From contig CAZSUN010000008.1 in assembly GCA_964610045.1 (NCBI GenBank), positions 9,710 through 73,709 on the forward strand: a stretch of DNA of 64,000 nt. Reading direction: 5' to 3'. Shown piece by piece: positions 1 to 9,464 of this stretch. Both the position numbers and the translations under genes were made by a program. Each line of letters opens with the position of its first letter. Within the stretch, counting starts at the first letter, position 1. Under the pieces are notes generated by a model. That model ran no database searches. It was given only the letters and a program-made list of their open reading frames with translations, and had not been told where the DNA came from. Source of the DNA: JACCYX01 sp964610045. Its GTDB lineage: Bacteria > Chloroflexota > Chloroflexia > Thermomicrobiales > UBA6265.

Positions 1-1499
1 GACAGCAAGGCAGCCCGGAACACCGTGGTCGAGACCTGGCAAACACCACCGCCGATTCCGCGTCCGATCTGCTCGGCCACGACGACGGCCGCTTCCTGAT
101 AGCCCTTGTCGGCGGTGATTTCGCCAATCGCATCGTTGAACGAGAACTCCGCGCCCGGCCGGACCAGCGTGCCATTGAGCAGGCTGGCGGCAACCCGGAT
201 GTTTTCGTCGCGCTCCCAGGAGCCTCCCGCGAAGTTGGAGTCGCCGCTGGCGAGGAAGTTCGTAATACCCAGCGCCGCGAGGTTCGATGAGTCGATGTCC
301 GGATGCACGACCACGGTTGGGACCTTGACTTCTTCCTTCCCGTTGAGGAAGCCGTCAGCCACGACCTGCGCGAACGCGCCGCCGTTGACGGTCACCCCAT
401 CAACGCTCTGGCTCACCGCCACCAGCCCGACAGCGTTGTCCCAGACGACCCGGGCGTTCACCGGTTCCCGGTTGATTTCACTGGCGTACAACTCGCGAAG
501 CGCGCTGGCGAGGGTAGACGTCTCGAAGCCGAGTTGCACGGACGGCTGTCCATCGACCGTCACGTTTTCGACGGTCAGGTATGGAACGAGCGCCAAACCG
601 TCCACCCGCCAGGTCCGATTTTCGAACGTGACCCGCATCGAGCGGTTCATTTGCTCGTCCACGGTCGCGATGACCGGCGCGAGATCGGCTGCCGTGACAT
701 CGGGAGCGGCTACTTCGGTGGGGAGGTCCTGGCTCACCGGCGCCAGCGTCCGCAGTGTCTCCGTGATCACCGCCGTCGCCGCCGCCCGGTCCACCTGCAC
801 CCCCGGTTCCTCCGGCGACACCGTCACCGTCGTCCCCTCCACCACCACCGCCGCGTTCACCGCCGGCTGCCCCAGCGCCGCATCCACTTCATCGAACCAC
901 GCGTCCAGCACGTCCGCGTTCAACTCCGTCCGCAACGGCACCACCTGGTCGTGCTGCAGCAACTCCCGTGCCGCCCCCAGCCGCGTCGCCGCGTCCCCCG
1001 TCCGCCCCAGGGTCTCCGCTTCCGCCAGCGAACCCGCCAGGTCCACCGTCACCCCCAGCTCGCTCAATGTCGGCGTCCACGTCTGGCCCCCGTACCGGAA
1101 CTCCACCGTCCCCGCTTCCAGTTCGCCCGCCCGTGCCGCCAGTTCCTGTTCGGCGGCCGCCACCGTCAGCCCGCCGACCGGCACGTCCCCCACGATCACC
1201 GCCGGGTAGATCCGCCCGTCGTACACCGCCCGGAACACGAACATCCCCACCGCCAACACCAGCACCACCCCGGCGAGGCCGAGAGCGATTGCCGGGATGA
1301 AAGCCAGTGCCTTTTGCCGGCGCGTACGCGGTTGGCTCGACCGGGTCGTGACCGGTGTGTAGGGCTGGTCGACGGACGGGAGCACGCTCTGGCGCAAGTT
1401 GCCGAACATCCCCAAAACGCGCTGCCTGGCGTTTTCGAAGGTGCCGGCTGCGGTCTCCGTCACAGCGGGAAGGTGCTGCGTGGGGGTGGTTTGGGCCAT
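1..1499 (-). CDS. VanW-family envelope protein, paralogue A (3' end cut by window edge)
   Basis: This is the N-terminal 499 codons of an envelope protein; the C-terminus lies beyond the left edge. It starts MAQTTPTQ, has a cytoplasmic stretch of about 70 residues, one membrane anchor (IALGLAGVVLVLAVGMFVF), then an extracytoplasmic region resembling the peptidoglycan-binding-4 repeats usually found before VanW domains. The VanW core begins near the edge, with the GGGVCQVSTTVFRAALL motif at about bases 1-60. It is a tandem homologue of the next gene upstream (1759-3708): bases 709-1276 are identical to 2930-3497, while the rest has clearly diverged. VanW proteins are probable cell-wall-associated proteins of unknown biochemical role. 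Nothing suggests vancomycin resistance. The start is the first ATG giving the same MA-x-x-x-P opening as the paralogue. Confidence 0.85.
   Translation of the reverse strand, partial: MAQTTPTQHLPAVTETAAGTFENARQRVLGMFGNLRQSVLPSVDQPYTPVTTRSSQPRTRRQKALAFIPAIALGLAGVVLVLAVGMFVFRAVYDGRIYPAVIVGDVPVGGLTVAAAEQELAARAGELEAGTVEFRYGGQTWTPTLSELGVTVDLAGSLAEAETLGRTGDAATRLGAARELLQHDQVVPLRTELNADVLDAWFDEVDAALGQPAVNAAVVVEGTTVTVSPEEPGVQVDRAAATAVITETLRTLAPVSQDLPTEVAAPDVTAADLAPVIATVDEQMNRSMRVTFENRTWRVDGLALVPYLTVENVTVDGQPSVQLGFETSTLASALRELYASEINREPVNARVVWDNAVGLVAVSQSVDGVTVNGGAFAQVVADGFLNGKEEVKVPTVVVHPDIDSSNLAALGITNFLASGDSNFAGGSWERDENIRVAASLLNGTLVRPGAEFSFNDAIGEITADKGYQEAAVVVAEQIGRGIGGGVCQVSTTVFRAALL
709..1276 (-). repeat. 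568-base direct repeat, copy 1 (inside VanW paralogue A)
   Basis: Compared base by base with 2930-3497, I find no mismatch over 568 bases, and identity stops abruptly on both sides. It encodes the membrane anchor and the first extracytoplasmic domain, up to the residues PTEV. The copies lie in the same orientation 2221 bases apart. Confidence 0.95.
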
Positions 1500-1758
1500 G
1501 CGTGAAGCTCTCGATTCAAAACTTGCCCGGAAAGGATACCCCGAGCGCGAATGCATTGCCGCACAAAGCCAACCAGCCAGATTGGCGGGATCAGGAACTG
1601 GCCTGTGGGAACGGTATCTGGCGGGGCGCCTTACCGGCTGTCATCCGTCGCCGGCGCGGAGGATCTGGACATCGAATCCTTGATCAGTTTGTCACAGGTT
1701 GGGACCGGTCGCAACTGACCCGGAATCACTGCCCCAGCCGGATCAAGTCACCCCTGGC

Positions 1759-3708
1759 CTACCCCGTTCCCACCTCGTAGACGTTGCCCCTGCCCTGGAA
1801 ATACGAATAGAACTGCCGCTCGCCCACGACTTCGCCGTTGGCGTCGTAGATCATCCGCACGAAGGATGTTTCCAGGCCCGCCATCGGCCATTCCGTTTGG
1901 CGCCGCTGACCGGCTGGGAGATCGGATGTGTACACCACCACATCTTCGTTGTTGGTAATTGGATCGCTCTGCCAGTGATTCACGATATCGACGGTGTTTC
2001 CGGTTTCCGGCCCGTAAATGTTCACGATCACGTAAGGCCAATCGGTCCAGGCTTCCACCAGCAGCCAGCCGTCGGTGAAGTTGGTGAAGGTCAGGTCTCC
2101 CCAGTATGCCGGATTGTCACCGGATTGCAGGATCGATGCATCGAATCCCGGTCCCCAGCCGTCGCGCTCGTATCCCTTCAACCGGTACGTGTGCGGGTTC
2201 CACTCCCCGATCGGCATGCCGGCCAAGAGCGCGGCCCGGAACACCGTGGTCGAAACCTGGCAAATGCCTCCGCCGTAATCCGTGCCGACCCGCTCGGCAA
2301 CCACCACGGATGCTTCCACGTAGCCTTTCTCGGGCGTAATGGTGCCGATCGCTTCGTTGAACGAGAACTCCGCACCTGGCCGGACGAGCGTCCCGTTCAG
2401 GAGACTCACGCCGACGTTGATATTCTCGTCACGCTGCCAGCTGCCTCCATCGTAGTTGGAATCGCCACGGCCGAGCCGCGTCTCGATCTTGAGGGCAGCG
2501 AGGTTCTGGTCGTCGATTTCGGGACGTACTTCAACCACGGGAATGGTGACCTCGGTTTCACCGCCGAGGAAGGCCGCCTCCACCCGCTCCGCGAACTCAC
2601 CCGCCTTGAGCGTGATCCCGGTCTGACTTGGATCGAGCGCGATCAATCCGTTCTCGGTGCTCCAGGCCACGCGGGCGTCGATCGGATCCCGGTTGATTTC
2701 TTCGCTGAACTGGGTGCGCAAATCCGCCGCGAGAGAGTCGGTGTCCATCGTCAGCTGCGCCTGCGGCTGGCCATCGACCAGCACGGTCTCGGCTGTGACG
2801 TACCCGGCCAATGAATCCGCACTGACCCTCCAGGAACGCCCCTCGAAGATAACGCGCAGGTTGGCGCCAAGGATGCTGCTGACGTAGGCCTGCGCCTCGA
2901 CGAGGTCGGTGGCAAGGATCGCCGGCACCGCTACTTCGGTGGGGAGGTCCTGGCTCACCGGCGCCAGCGTCCGCAGTGTCTCCGTGATCACCGCCGTCGC
3001 CGCCGCCCGGTCCACCTGCACCCCCGGTTCCTCCGGCGACACCGTCACCGTCGTCCCCTCCACCACCACCGCCGCGTTCACCGCCGGCTGCCCCAGCGCC
3101 GCATCCACTTCATCGAACCACGCGTCCAGCACGTCCGCGTTCAACTCCGTCCGCAACGGCACCACCTGGTCGTGCTGCAGCAACTCCCGTGCCGCCCCCA
3201 GCCGCGTCGCCGCGTCCCCCGTCCGCCCCAGGGTCTCCGCTTCCGCCAGCGAACCCGCCAGGTCCACCGTCACCCCCAGCTCGCTCAATGTCGGCGTCCA
3301 CGTCTGGCCCCCGTACCGGAACTCCACCGTCCCCGCTTCCAGTTCGCCCGCCCGTGCCGCCAGTTCCTGTTCGGCGGCCGCCACCGTCAGCCCGCCGACC
3401 GGCACGTCCCCCACGATCACCGCCGGGTAGATCCGCCCGTCGTACACCGCCCGGAACACGAACATCCCCACCGCCAACACCAGCACCACCCCGGCGACAG
3501 CCATCGCCAGGGTTGGCCACAGTCTCGCCAGGCGGTGGGGAATACCGGGTGCCTGTTGAGTGGTCCTGCCTTCACCGGAATCGCTGGATGGCAGGACAGA
3601 TGTCCACAGCCGTTCTGGGAGGGATCCAGGCCAGGAAGTCCCCCGCGATCCGGCCTCCGATCGCGATGTGACAGGCGCTGTTTCGTTCAGCGGTAGATTG
3701 TGCGCCAT
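1759..3708 (-). CDS. VanW-family envelope protein, paralogue B (complete)
   Basis: A 649-residue single-pass envelope protein. A cytoplasmic N-terminus of roughly 90 residues leads to one membrane segment (MAVAGVVLVLAVGMFVF), two regions resembling peptidoglycan-binding-4 domains (about residues 110-400), and a VanW domain (about 410-560) with NEAIGTI and GGGICQVSTTVFRAALLAG. A C-terminal beta-rich tail ends EVGTG. VanW-domain proteins are widespread in Gram-positives and Chloroflexota; their enzymatic function is unknown. I chose the ATG giving MAHNLPLN because it matches the opening of paralogue A; an in-frame start 21 codons upstream is possible. The gene precedes paralogue A in the same direction with a 259-base gap, and one block shows recent sequence exchange between them. 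Confidence 0.88.
   Translation of the reverse strand: MAHNLPLNETAPVTSRSEAGSRGTSWPGSLPERLWTSVLPSSDSGEGRTTQQAPGIPHRLARLWPTLAMAVAGVVLVLAVGMFVFRAVYDGRIYPAVIVGDVPVGGLTVAAAEQELAARAGELEAGTVEFRYGGQTWTPTLSELGVTVDLAGSLAEAETLGRTGDAATRLGAARELLQHDQVVPLRTELNADVLDAWFDEVDAALGQPAVNAAVVVEGTTVTVSPEEPGVQVDRAAATAVITETLRTLAPVSQDLPTEVAVPAILATDLVEAQAYVSSILGANLRVIFEGRSWRVSADSLAGYVTAETVLVDGQPQAQLTMDTDSLAADLRTQFSEEINRDPIDARVAWSTENGLIALDPSQTGITLKAGEFAERVEAAFLGGETEVTIPVVEVRPEIDDQNLAALKIETRLGRGDSNYDGGSWQRDENINVGVSLLNGTLVRPGAEFSFNEAIGTITPEKGYVEASVVVAERVGTDYGGGICQVSTTVFRAALLAGMPIGEWNPHTYRLKGYERDGWGPGFDASILQSGDNPAYWGDLTFTNFTDGWLLVEAWTDWPYVIVNIYGPETGNTVDIVNHWQSDPITNNEDVVVYTSDLPAGQRRQTEWPMAGLETSFVRMIYDANGEVVGERQFYSYFQGRGNVYEVGTG
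2930..3497 (-). repeat. 568-base direct repeat, copy 2 (inside VanW paralogue B)
   Basis: This is the exact partner of 709-1276. The sharp boundaries inside otherwise diverged coding sequence fit gene conversion or unequal recombination between tandem paralogues. No insertion-sequence features are present. Confidence 0.95.
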
Positions 3709-4287
3709 TCGCTCGTTGCTCTCGTGATCGAAGCCAACCCGCATGCATACGAAAACCGACGAATCAACCACAAGGTGGTCGACCGATTTTCCATGCCTAC
3801 AGTGTACCTGCGAACCAATCAGCCTGCACCACGTAATGCTCGCCTCGTTGCCACATCAAAAGAACCCTTGATCGGGCGATTGGTGGCGAGTCGTTCACCA
3901 GCGCGATGCTGCCCTCAAACCTGGTCTACGCCGCGCCATTCCACCCGGATGCATGCGACATCGCCGAAAGACACAGTTTCGTGATACTCCTGTCGTACTT
4001 CCACGGCATCCGGAATCTATCCTGCAATTGTCGTCGATGGCGACCCGGAGAAAGCGGGAACAGCCAACCGCCCGGATCGGCCAGGACGTCATGAGGATCC
4101 CCCATCCTTCCCCTCCCCCAAGGAAGGCCGCAGGTGCAAAGGTGCCTGCGGCCTCTCCTTCCTTAAACGACCATGACGGGATCGCGACATCGCCGGAGGA
4201 ATGGACCAGGTAGGTACAATGGCTTGAGCAAGGTGCAGGATGGCCGCGACATCGCGACCCCGGCATCGTTGGGGGATCTCGAGGACC
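3709..4287. other. 579-base divergent intergenic region
   Basis: It separates the minus-strand VanW genes from the plus-strand two-component genes. I see no convincing coding sequence; open frames here lack a ribosome site or a recognisable product. The notable structure is the hairpin at 4120-4164. Promoters for both directions must lie here, but no hexamer pair stands out. Confidence 0.6.
4120..4164. terminator. Strong hairpin in divergent intergenic region
   Basis: AAGGAAGG followed by CCGCAGG pairs with CCTGCGG and CCTTCCTT across a 10-base loop, with a 5-base bulge (CCTCT) on the 3' arm. There is no long T tract. Lying about 120 bases before the response-regulator start, it may be a leader or insulator structure rather than a true terminator. 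Confidence 0.4.
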
Positions 4288-5022
4288 ATGGCCAGCATTG
4301 TTGTCGTCGAAGATGAACGCGAACTCGCCCGACTCATCGGACAGACGCTCCGCGACAGTGGCCACCTGGTGGAAACCATCCACGACGGTCAGGTGGCGCT
4401 CGATCGACTCACCGGTCCCAACCGGTTGACACCGGACCTGATCGTCCTCGACCTGATGCTGCCGAGGGTCGACGGTTTGACGATCTGCCGACGCATTCGC
4501 CAGGACCGTATCATTCCAATCCTGATGTTGACCGCCAAATCCACCGAACTGGATCGCGTGCTTGGCCTTGAGTTGGGGGCGGATGACTATCTCACCAAAC
4601 CGGTCTCGCTGCGAGAGCTCCAGGCGCGTGTGTCCGCGATCCTGCGGCGGGTCGAAATGATGCGCGTCGAGTCGCAGACCCGCGAGAGTGTCTCCGAGGT
4701 GATCGAGCACGAGGACCTGCGGATCGATCCGGTCGGCCGGGAAGTCCTCGTGGAGCAGGTCGAGGTCAATCTGACCGCCAAGGAATTCGACCTCATCTAC
4801 CTGCTTGCCTCGCACCCTGGCCGCGTCTTCTCCCGGAATTACCTCCTCGACCGGCTTTGGGGAGACACCTATTCCGGGTTCGAGCGAACCGTTGACACGC
4901 ACATCCAGCGACTCCGCCGCAAATTGGGAGGCTCGGGCTCGGTCGCCGACCGGATCGTGACGCTGTGGGGTGTTGGCTACAAGTACGAGCGGAACGCCAG
5001 CCCTGCCGCAGACGGCACCTGA
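4288..5022 (+). CDS. OmpR/PhoB-family response regulator
   Basis: A 244-residue cytoplasmic transcription factor. The receiver domain (residues 1-120) has the acidic pair ED near the start, phosphoacceptor Asp55 in LIVLDLMLP, a conserved Thr in MLTAKS and Lys in YLTKPVS. The C-terminal winged helix (about 140-240) has the typical LTAKEFDLIYLL and VDTHIQRLRRKLG segments. The partner histidine kinase starts 6 bases after the stop. I chose the ATG giving MASIVVVEDE because the receiver fold begins there and GAGG lies just upstream; a longer frame 16 codons upstream adds an unlike sequence. The regulon is not evident from the window. Confidence 0.93.
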   Translation: MASIVVVEDERELARLIGQTLRDSGHLVETIHDGQVALDRLTGPNRLTPDLIVLDLMLPRVDGLTICRRIRQDRIIPILMLTAKSTELDRVLGLELGADDYLTKPVSLRELQARVSAILRRVEMMRVESQTRESVSEVIEHEDLRIDPVGREVLVEQVEVNLTAKEFDLIYLLASHPGRVFSRNYLLDRLWGDTYSGFERTVDTHIQRLRRKLGGSGSVADRIVTLWGVGYKYERNASPAADGT

Positions 5023-5028
5023 TCGCCG

Positions 5029-6690
5029 ATGCGATCGCTGCGAAGCGCCAAACGCCTGCCCGACGATGCCACCATCCCCGAGCAGCTCCTCTACTGGCTG
5101 TTCACTCCCGTTCGTCTCTACCGGCAGCGCACCGCCGTCCAACTGGTCATTAGTTATGTCATGATGACCGTTATCACGGTCCTGCTCCTCGTCGCTGGTG
5201 TGGTCGCCATCGTCTGGTGGCCACGCATCGCCGAAATCGGCAACTTCGAGGACATCACCCTGGATTACGGTCTCGGTGAAAAGGCGCGATCCTACGCCTG
5301 GTGGCTCGATCCGGATGGCCTTGCGCCGATGATGACCGAGGGACCGACCGATGCCGAACTGGCAACGCTCGAACAGCAACTGGCAGACATCGTCCACTAC
5401 GAGGTGACGGGCTTCGACGGTCCGGTCAGCAACAACCACGCGTTCCAGATCGCGCATGTTGCGATCGTCAACATGGATGGCATGATCGTTGCCAGCGACG
5501 ACGCCAGCTGGGTGTCACAGGGTTCTCCACTGTCGCGTTTCGCCCTCGGTTCCACCCGGTCGGTCGTCGCCCGTACGCTCGTGCTGGCCGGCCAGCCAGA
5601 TCCGACCTGGGGCACCCTCTACTCACTCGAGGTCGAACACGAGCGAACCTCGGCATCCTATCCATTGATCACCCGGGACGGCGAGATGATCGGCGTCATC
5701 GTGCTCGAAGGCAATCCCATACGCTCGGTGATCGGTGGCGAATCCCGGTTCGGGCTCATCCACTATTTCCTGGGGCAACTCCGGTACGTGATGGTGCTGA
5801 TCATCGTCCCCGCGATTGTCGTCGCCATTCCGTTCGGCGTCTGGCGGGCACGGTCGATGTCCCGCCGCCTCGAAGGCATGGCCGCCGCCGCCGACGCAAT
5901 GGCCGAAGGCGAACTCGACACTCGCATCCCGGTCAAGCAACGAGACGAGATTGGACGTCTCGCCGAGCGATTCAACGAAATGGCGTCGACCATCTCCACA
6001 ACCGAACGGCAGCGGCAGGCATTCATCTCAAACGTTTCGCACGAATTACGCACCCCCATATCGATCATCCAGGGCACCGTCGAACGTCAACTCGAGAGCC
6101 AACCACCGCCGGATCCCGAGCTTGTCACGTCGCTGCAGGTCGTCCGGCGGGAAGCGGACATGCTCGAGCGGATGATCGCAGACCTCTTCACCCTGACCCG
6201 CCTCCGGGAAAACAGCCTGCGTCTCGAACGCAAGGCCTTCGATTTTGCCGACCTCGCCAGCAAGACCGTTGGCGGCATCAGTTCCCTTGCCTGGACGCAG
6301 TCGCGGGTCAGCATGGAGTCCCTGGTCCCGCCGGACTTGCCACTCGTCTACGGTGATGAGACCCGGATCCGGCAAATCCTCAACAACCTCCTGTACAACT
6401 CCCTCCGGCACACGCCCGAAGGCGGGTTGGTTGTGCTGCAGGCGAAACCAGCCGGTGCCATGGTCGAGGTCGCCGTGAGTGACACCGGCCTCGGTATCCC
6501 GGAAGACGAAGTCGAATTCGTGTTCGACCGCTACTACCAGGCGGAGCGGGGCAACCGGCACGATGAAGGGAGTGGCCTGGGCCTGAGCATCGTCCAGCAG
6601 CTCGTTCGCGCCCACGGTGGTGACGTCAATGTGTCATCCCGCCAAGGCGAGGGAACCACCTTCCGCTTCACCTTGCCACAGGCAAGCTGA
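5029..6690 (+). CDS. Membrane sensor histidine kinase (HAMP, HisKA, HATPase)
   Basis: A 553-residue inner-membrane sensor that should phosphorylate the adjacent response regulator. Membrane segment 1 is at about residues 40-65, followed by an extracytoplasmic sensor region of about 180 residues. Membrane segment 2 is at about 250-272. A HAMP linker (DEIGRLAERFNEM) leads to the H box SNVSHELRTP with phosphoacceptor His338. The ATPase domain shows an N box (ILNNLLYNSLRHTPEGG), a G1 box (DTGLGIPEDE) and a G2 box (GSGLGLSIV). The sensor region has no domain I recognise, so the signal is unknown. The architecture resembles BaeS/MtrB/PhoR-type kinases. A 6-base gap from the regulator implies co-transcription. 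Confidence 0.93.
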   Translation: MRSLRSAKRLPDDATIPEQLLYWLFTPVRLYRQRTAVQLVISYVMMTVITVLLLVAGVVAIVWWPRIAEIGNFEDITLDYGLGEKARSYAWWLDPDGLAPMMTEGPTDAELATLEQQLADIVHYEVTGFDGPVSNNHAFQIAHVAIVNMDGMIVASDDASWVSQGSPLSRFALGSTRSVVARTLVLAGQPDPTWGTLYSLEVEHERTSASYPLITRDGEMIGVIVLEGNPIRSVIGGESRFGLIHYFLGQLRYVMVLIIVPAIVVAIPFGVWRARSMSRRLEGMAAAADAMAEGELDTRIPVKQRDEIGRLAERFNEMASTISTTERQRQAFISNVSHELRTPISIIQGTVERQLESQPPPDPELVTSLQVVRREADMLERMIADLFTLTRLRENSLRLERKAFDFADLASKTVGGISSLAWTQSRVSMESLVPPDLPLVYGDETRIRQILNNLLYNSLRHTPEGGLVVLQAKPAGAMVEVAVSDTGLGIPEDEVEFVFDRYYQAERGNRHDEGSGLGLSIVQQLVRAHGGDVNVSSRQGEGTTFRFTLPQAS

Positions 6691-6788
6691 CCGCTCCGGG
6701 TCCAGCTTCACGTTTCATGCCTATACTTTGGCGTCGCGGTGACCCGCGGTTTGGGGTCATGTTCCAGTTGTGCGCTCCCGGAGGCCGC

Positions 6789-8135
6789 GTGTTTTCGAGA
6801 TCAAGTTCCACCCTTCTGCGCCAGCGAAAAGGCTCGTCCCTTGCAGCGGCGACCATCAACGGCGGGCTCCAGGCCTTGTCCGAAACGTTGCTGCAACCAG
6901 TTATCATCCTTGCCGCCATCGCGTTCCTGTTCGGTGGCTCGAATATCCAGATAGCGGCGTTCACGACCATCACCGCGGTTGCCTGGGCGCTCGCTCCATT
7001 GGCCATGTCGCTCATTCGGCGGATGACCAGCCGCGGCGGCCTGATCGTGCTCGTCGTCTCGATCGTCCGCCTGACCGCGCTCCTGTTCGCCGGATTCGCC
7101 GCGGTTCGCATTGACGACATCCCGACATCCCGGTTCCTTGGCCTCCTGATCGGCGCGTACATCGTCTACCAGTCAGGGACGGCACTCTCGAGCCAGGCAT
7201 CGGCCGGCGCCGCTGCGATCGCGACCGGTGGCAACCTCACCCGGCGCATGGTTCGGTATCGCCGGTTGACCGCCGTGGTTGCGGCACTGATTGCCGCCCT
7301 GGTCGCCTGGAGCGTCCTCAACTCGGATCTCGCGTTCCAGCATGCCGTCAGGCAAATCGTTCTCCTGGCCACGCTTTCCGCCATTGCGGCGATATGGTTC
7401 CTGTTGCAGATACGCAGAAACCGGACGGCAGTCTCGCAGCGCTCCCCCGGCGGAACGTTGGCGAGCGCACTGGCTGCGTTCCGGGTCGCGGCGTTCCGCC
7501 GTTTCGCGGGATACAAGATCCTGCTCGCGCTCGCTGCCGCTGTCGATCCCTTCCTGATCGTCTTCGGTTTCCGCGAGCTTGGTCTCGATGTGCAGTACAT
7601 CGGACTGGCACTCGTGGCGCTCGTGGTTGGGCACGCCGCAGGGGCGTATCTCTGGCCGCGCTGGATCGCGCGGAGCGGTCCAAGGGCGCCATTCCAGGTG
7701 GCCGCGCTATTCCGGCTCGTCCTGCTGCTGTGGCTCATCGCCATTCCCGGGGTCCTCACCAACAGCCTGTACACCGACCGTTTCGACGATGGCACCGCCG
7801 CAATGCGGGGTTTCGCGATCGGGTTCGTGCTGCTCGGTCTGGCAGGCAGCGCCGGCACGGCCGCCAACCAGCGATACCTGATGAACCTGACTCGTCCAGA
7901 GTCATTGGCTGGCGCGACGATGTCCATCAACGTTCTGATGGCCATCTGTGGGTTCGGTCCACTGGTGGTGGCACGCCTCCTCAACGACTACGATCTCGAC
8001 CACATCCTCTGGGGCGCGACCGCCTGCGCGGCCGTTGCGCTGTTCGCGAGCGGACTGCTTGTGGAATCGACCGTCCGGGTCCGCACGCCAGTGGGGACCT
8101 GGCGCTCTACCCGGCACGCGGCCAACGGCGCCTGA
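6789..8135 (+). CDS. MFS-like multi-pass membrane transporter
   Basis: About 448 residues with some ten to twelve hydrophobic segments, consistent with a major-facilitator-type permease or exporter. There is a central charged cytoplasmic loop (IRRNRTAVSQRSPGG) as in two six-helix halves. No substrate signature is visible. I favour the GTG at 6789 because GGAGG lies 4 bases before it; ATGs at 6717 and 6759 are in frame but lack a ribosome site, and TATACT at 6722-6727 could be a -10 box for a separate transcript. The gene is followed 13 bases later by an aminotransferase, so the pair may form a synthesis-and-export unit for an amino-acid-derived compound (inference). Confidence 0.7.
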   Translation: MFSRSSSTLLRQRKGSSLAAATINGGLQALSETLLQPVIILAAIAFLFGGSNIQIAAFTTITAVAWALAPLAMSLIRRMTSRGGLIVLVVSIVRLTALLFAGFAAVRIDDIPTSRFLGLLIGAYIVYQSGTALSSQASAGAAAIATGGNLTRRMVRYRRLTAVVAALIAALVAWSVLNSDLAFQHAVRQIVLLATLSAIAAIWFLLQIRRNRTAVSQRSPGGTLASALAAFRVAAFRRFAGYKILLALAAAVDPFLIVFGFRELGLDVQYIGLALVALVVGHAAGAYLWPRWIARSGPRAPFQVAALFRLVLLLWLIAIPGVLTNSLYTDRFDDGTAAMRGFAIGFVLLGLAGSAGTAANQRYLMNLTRPESLAGATMSINVLMAICGFGPLVVARLLNDYDLDHILWGATACAAVALFASGLLVESTVRVRTPVGTWRSTRHAANGA

Positions 8136-8148
8136 ACATGGAGATCAC

Positions 8149-9285
8149 ATGAAAATCGCACGGTTCGAACTCGAGCGATGGATGACCCGCTGGGAACTCG
8201 ATGTCGACTACGACATCTGCGAAAGCGGGATCCTGCCCCTCTCCCTGGATGCGCTGTCAGCGCTGCTCGACGATGATGTCGCCCTTGAACTTCGTTCCGA
8301 ACTGATGTCGATGCCCCTCGGCTACTCCGAGGCGCGCGGCTCGCTCGCGCTGCGGTCCGCGCTCGCCGCGACCTATCGCGGCGTGACACCGAACGACATC
8401 CTCGTTACCACCGGCGCGATCGAAGCCAACTTCCTGGTGATGAATGCCTTGCTCGAACCTGGCGATCATGTCGTCGCGGTCTCACCCGCCTACCAGCAAC
8501 TGCACAGCGTGCCGCAGGCAATCGGGGCCGGCTTCACGCCCTGGCCGGTGGTCTCCGGCCCGGCCGGATTCCGGTACGACCTCGACCAGCTCGAATCGCT
8601 CCTTCGCCCGAACACCAAACTCATCGTCATCAACACGCCGCACAACCCAACCGGCGCGATCCTGAGCGATGCCGAACTGGATCGCGTGCTGGATCTCGCC
8701 CGGGAGCGGGACGCCTGGGTCCTCTCCGACGAGGCGTACCGCTGGCTGGAAATCCCGGGCGGGGAACGCCTGGTCGAGCCGGCCCGCAACCGCTACGAAA
8801 AGGCGATCAGTGTCGGCACCATGTCGAAACCCTTCGGGATGCCCGGACTACGCGTGGGCTGGATGGCGGCAACCAGTGAGATCGCGGCTCAGGCATGGGC
8901 CATGCGCGATTACCTCACCCTGAGTCCGGCAAAGATGAGCGACGCCATCGCCAGGGTGGCGATCGAACACCGGGATCGCATTCTCGCCCGGAACGGCGAG
9001 ATCATGGCCACGAACCTGGCCACCGCCCGAACCTGGTTCTCGGAGAACGCCGATCTGGTCTCCTGGACAGAACCGAGGGCGGCCCTCCTGGCGATGATGT
9101 CCTATACCCTCCCCATCGACTCGGTGACCCTGGCCGACAGGCTCGCTGCCGAGGCCAGGGTCATGCTTGCGCCTGGTTCGGCCTTCGGAATGGACCGGCA
9201 TCTCAGGATCGGCATCGGCCAGCGGCCCGACATCTTCGCGGCGGGACTCGACGCCACCGCGACCTTCATGGCAACGCTGACCTGA
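8149..9285 (+). CDS. Fold-type I PLP aminotransferase, VioD-like
   Basis: A 378-residue cytoplasmic PLP enzyme of aminotransferase class I/II. It shows the cofactor-binding TTGAIEANF region, the substrate/PLP motif NTPHNPTG, an Asp-Glu-Ala-Tyr motif (LSDEAYRWLE) and the Schiff-base lysine in GTMSKPFGMPGLRVGW. The RDYLTLS and VAIEHRD segments resemble capreomycidine synthase (VioD)-type and related aminotransferases as I recall them, so a role with arginine-derived or other unusual amino acids is possible but unproven. The start ATG follows the MFS-like gene by 13 bases, with GGAGA upstream, implying one transcript. Confidence 0.85.
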   Translation: MKIARFELERWMTRWELDVDYDICESGILPLSLDALSALLDDDVALELRSELMSMPLGYSEARGSLALRSALAATYRGVTPNDILVTTGAIEANFLVMNALLEPGDHVVAVSPAYQQLHSVPQAIGAGFTPWPVVSGPAGFRYDLDQLESLLRPNTKLIVINTPHNPTGAILSDAELDRVLDLARERDAWVLSDEAYRWLEIPGGERLVEPARNRYEKAISVGTMSKPFGMPGLRVGWMAATSEIAAQAWAMRDYLTLSPAKMSDAIARVAIEHRDRILARNGEIMATNLATARTWFSENADLVSWTEPRAALLAMMSYTLPIDSVTLADRLAAEARVMLAPGSAFGMDRHLRIGIGQRPDIFAAGLDATATFMATLT

Positions 9286-9464
9286 CCGCTTCCCGGTAGG
9301 GCGTCGCCTGTCAAACGCAGGGTTCCTGCCGCTCCGAGGCGATGTGCCAGCGGTATGTTGTCACGATGATACGAATATCAGCCTAATTTTCTTCCGGCAC
9401 GCGTATTGCTAGACTCCGTGTGGGTCCCAGGCAACATCGTCTCGTCATGGAAGGAAGGTTCACC

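Noticed and set aside
709..3497. 568-base repeat as an insertion sequence
   Set aside because: There are no terminal inverted repeats, transposase or target duplications; the block is in-frame coding sequence of two paralogues.
1..3708. VanW genes as a glycopeptide-resistance cluster
   Set aside because: There are no vanHAX ligase or dehydrogenase genes; VanW domains are common in sensitive bacteria.
3895..5457. Minus-strand open frame of 520 codons across the two-component genes
   Set aside because: It is antisense to a response regulator and histidine kinase with intact motifs; its translation has no recognisable domain.
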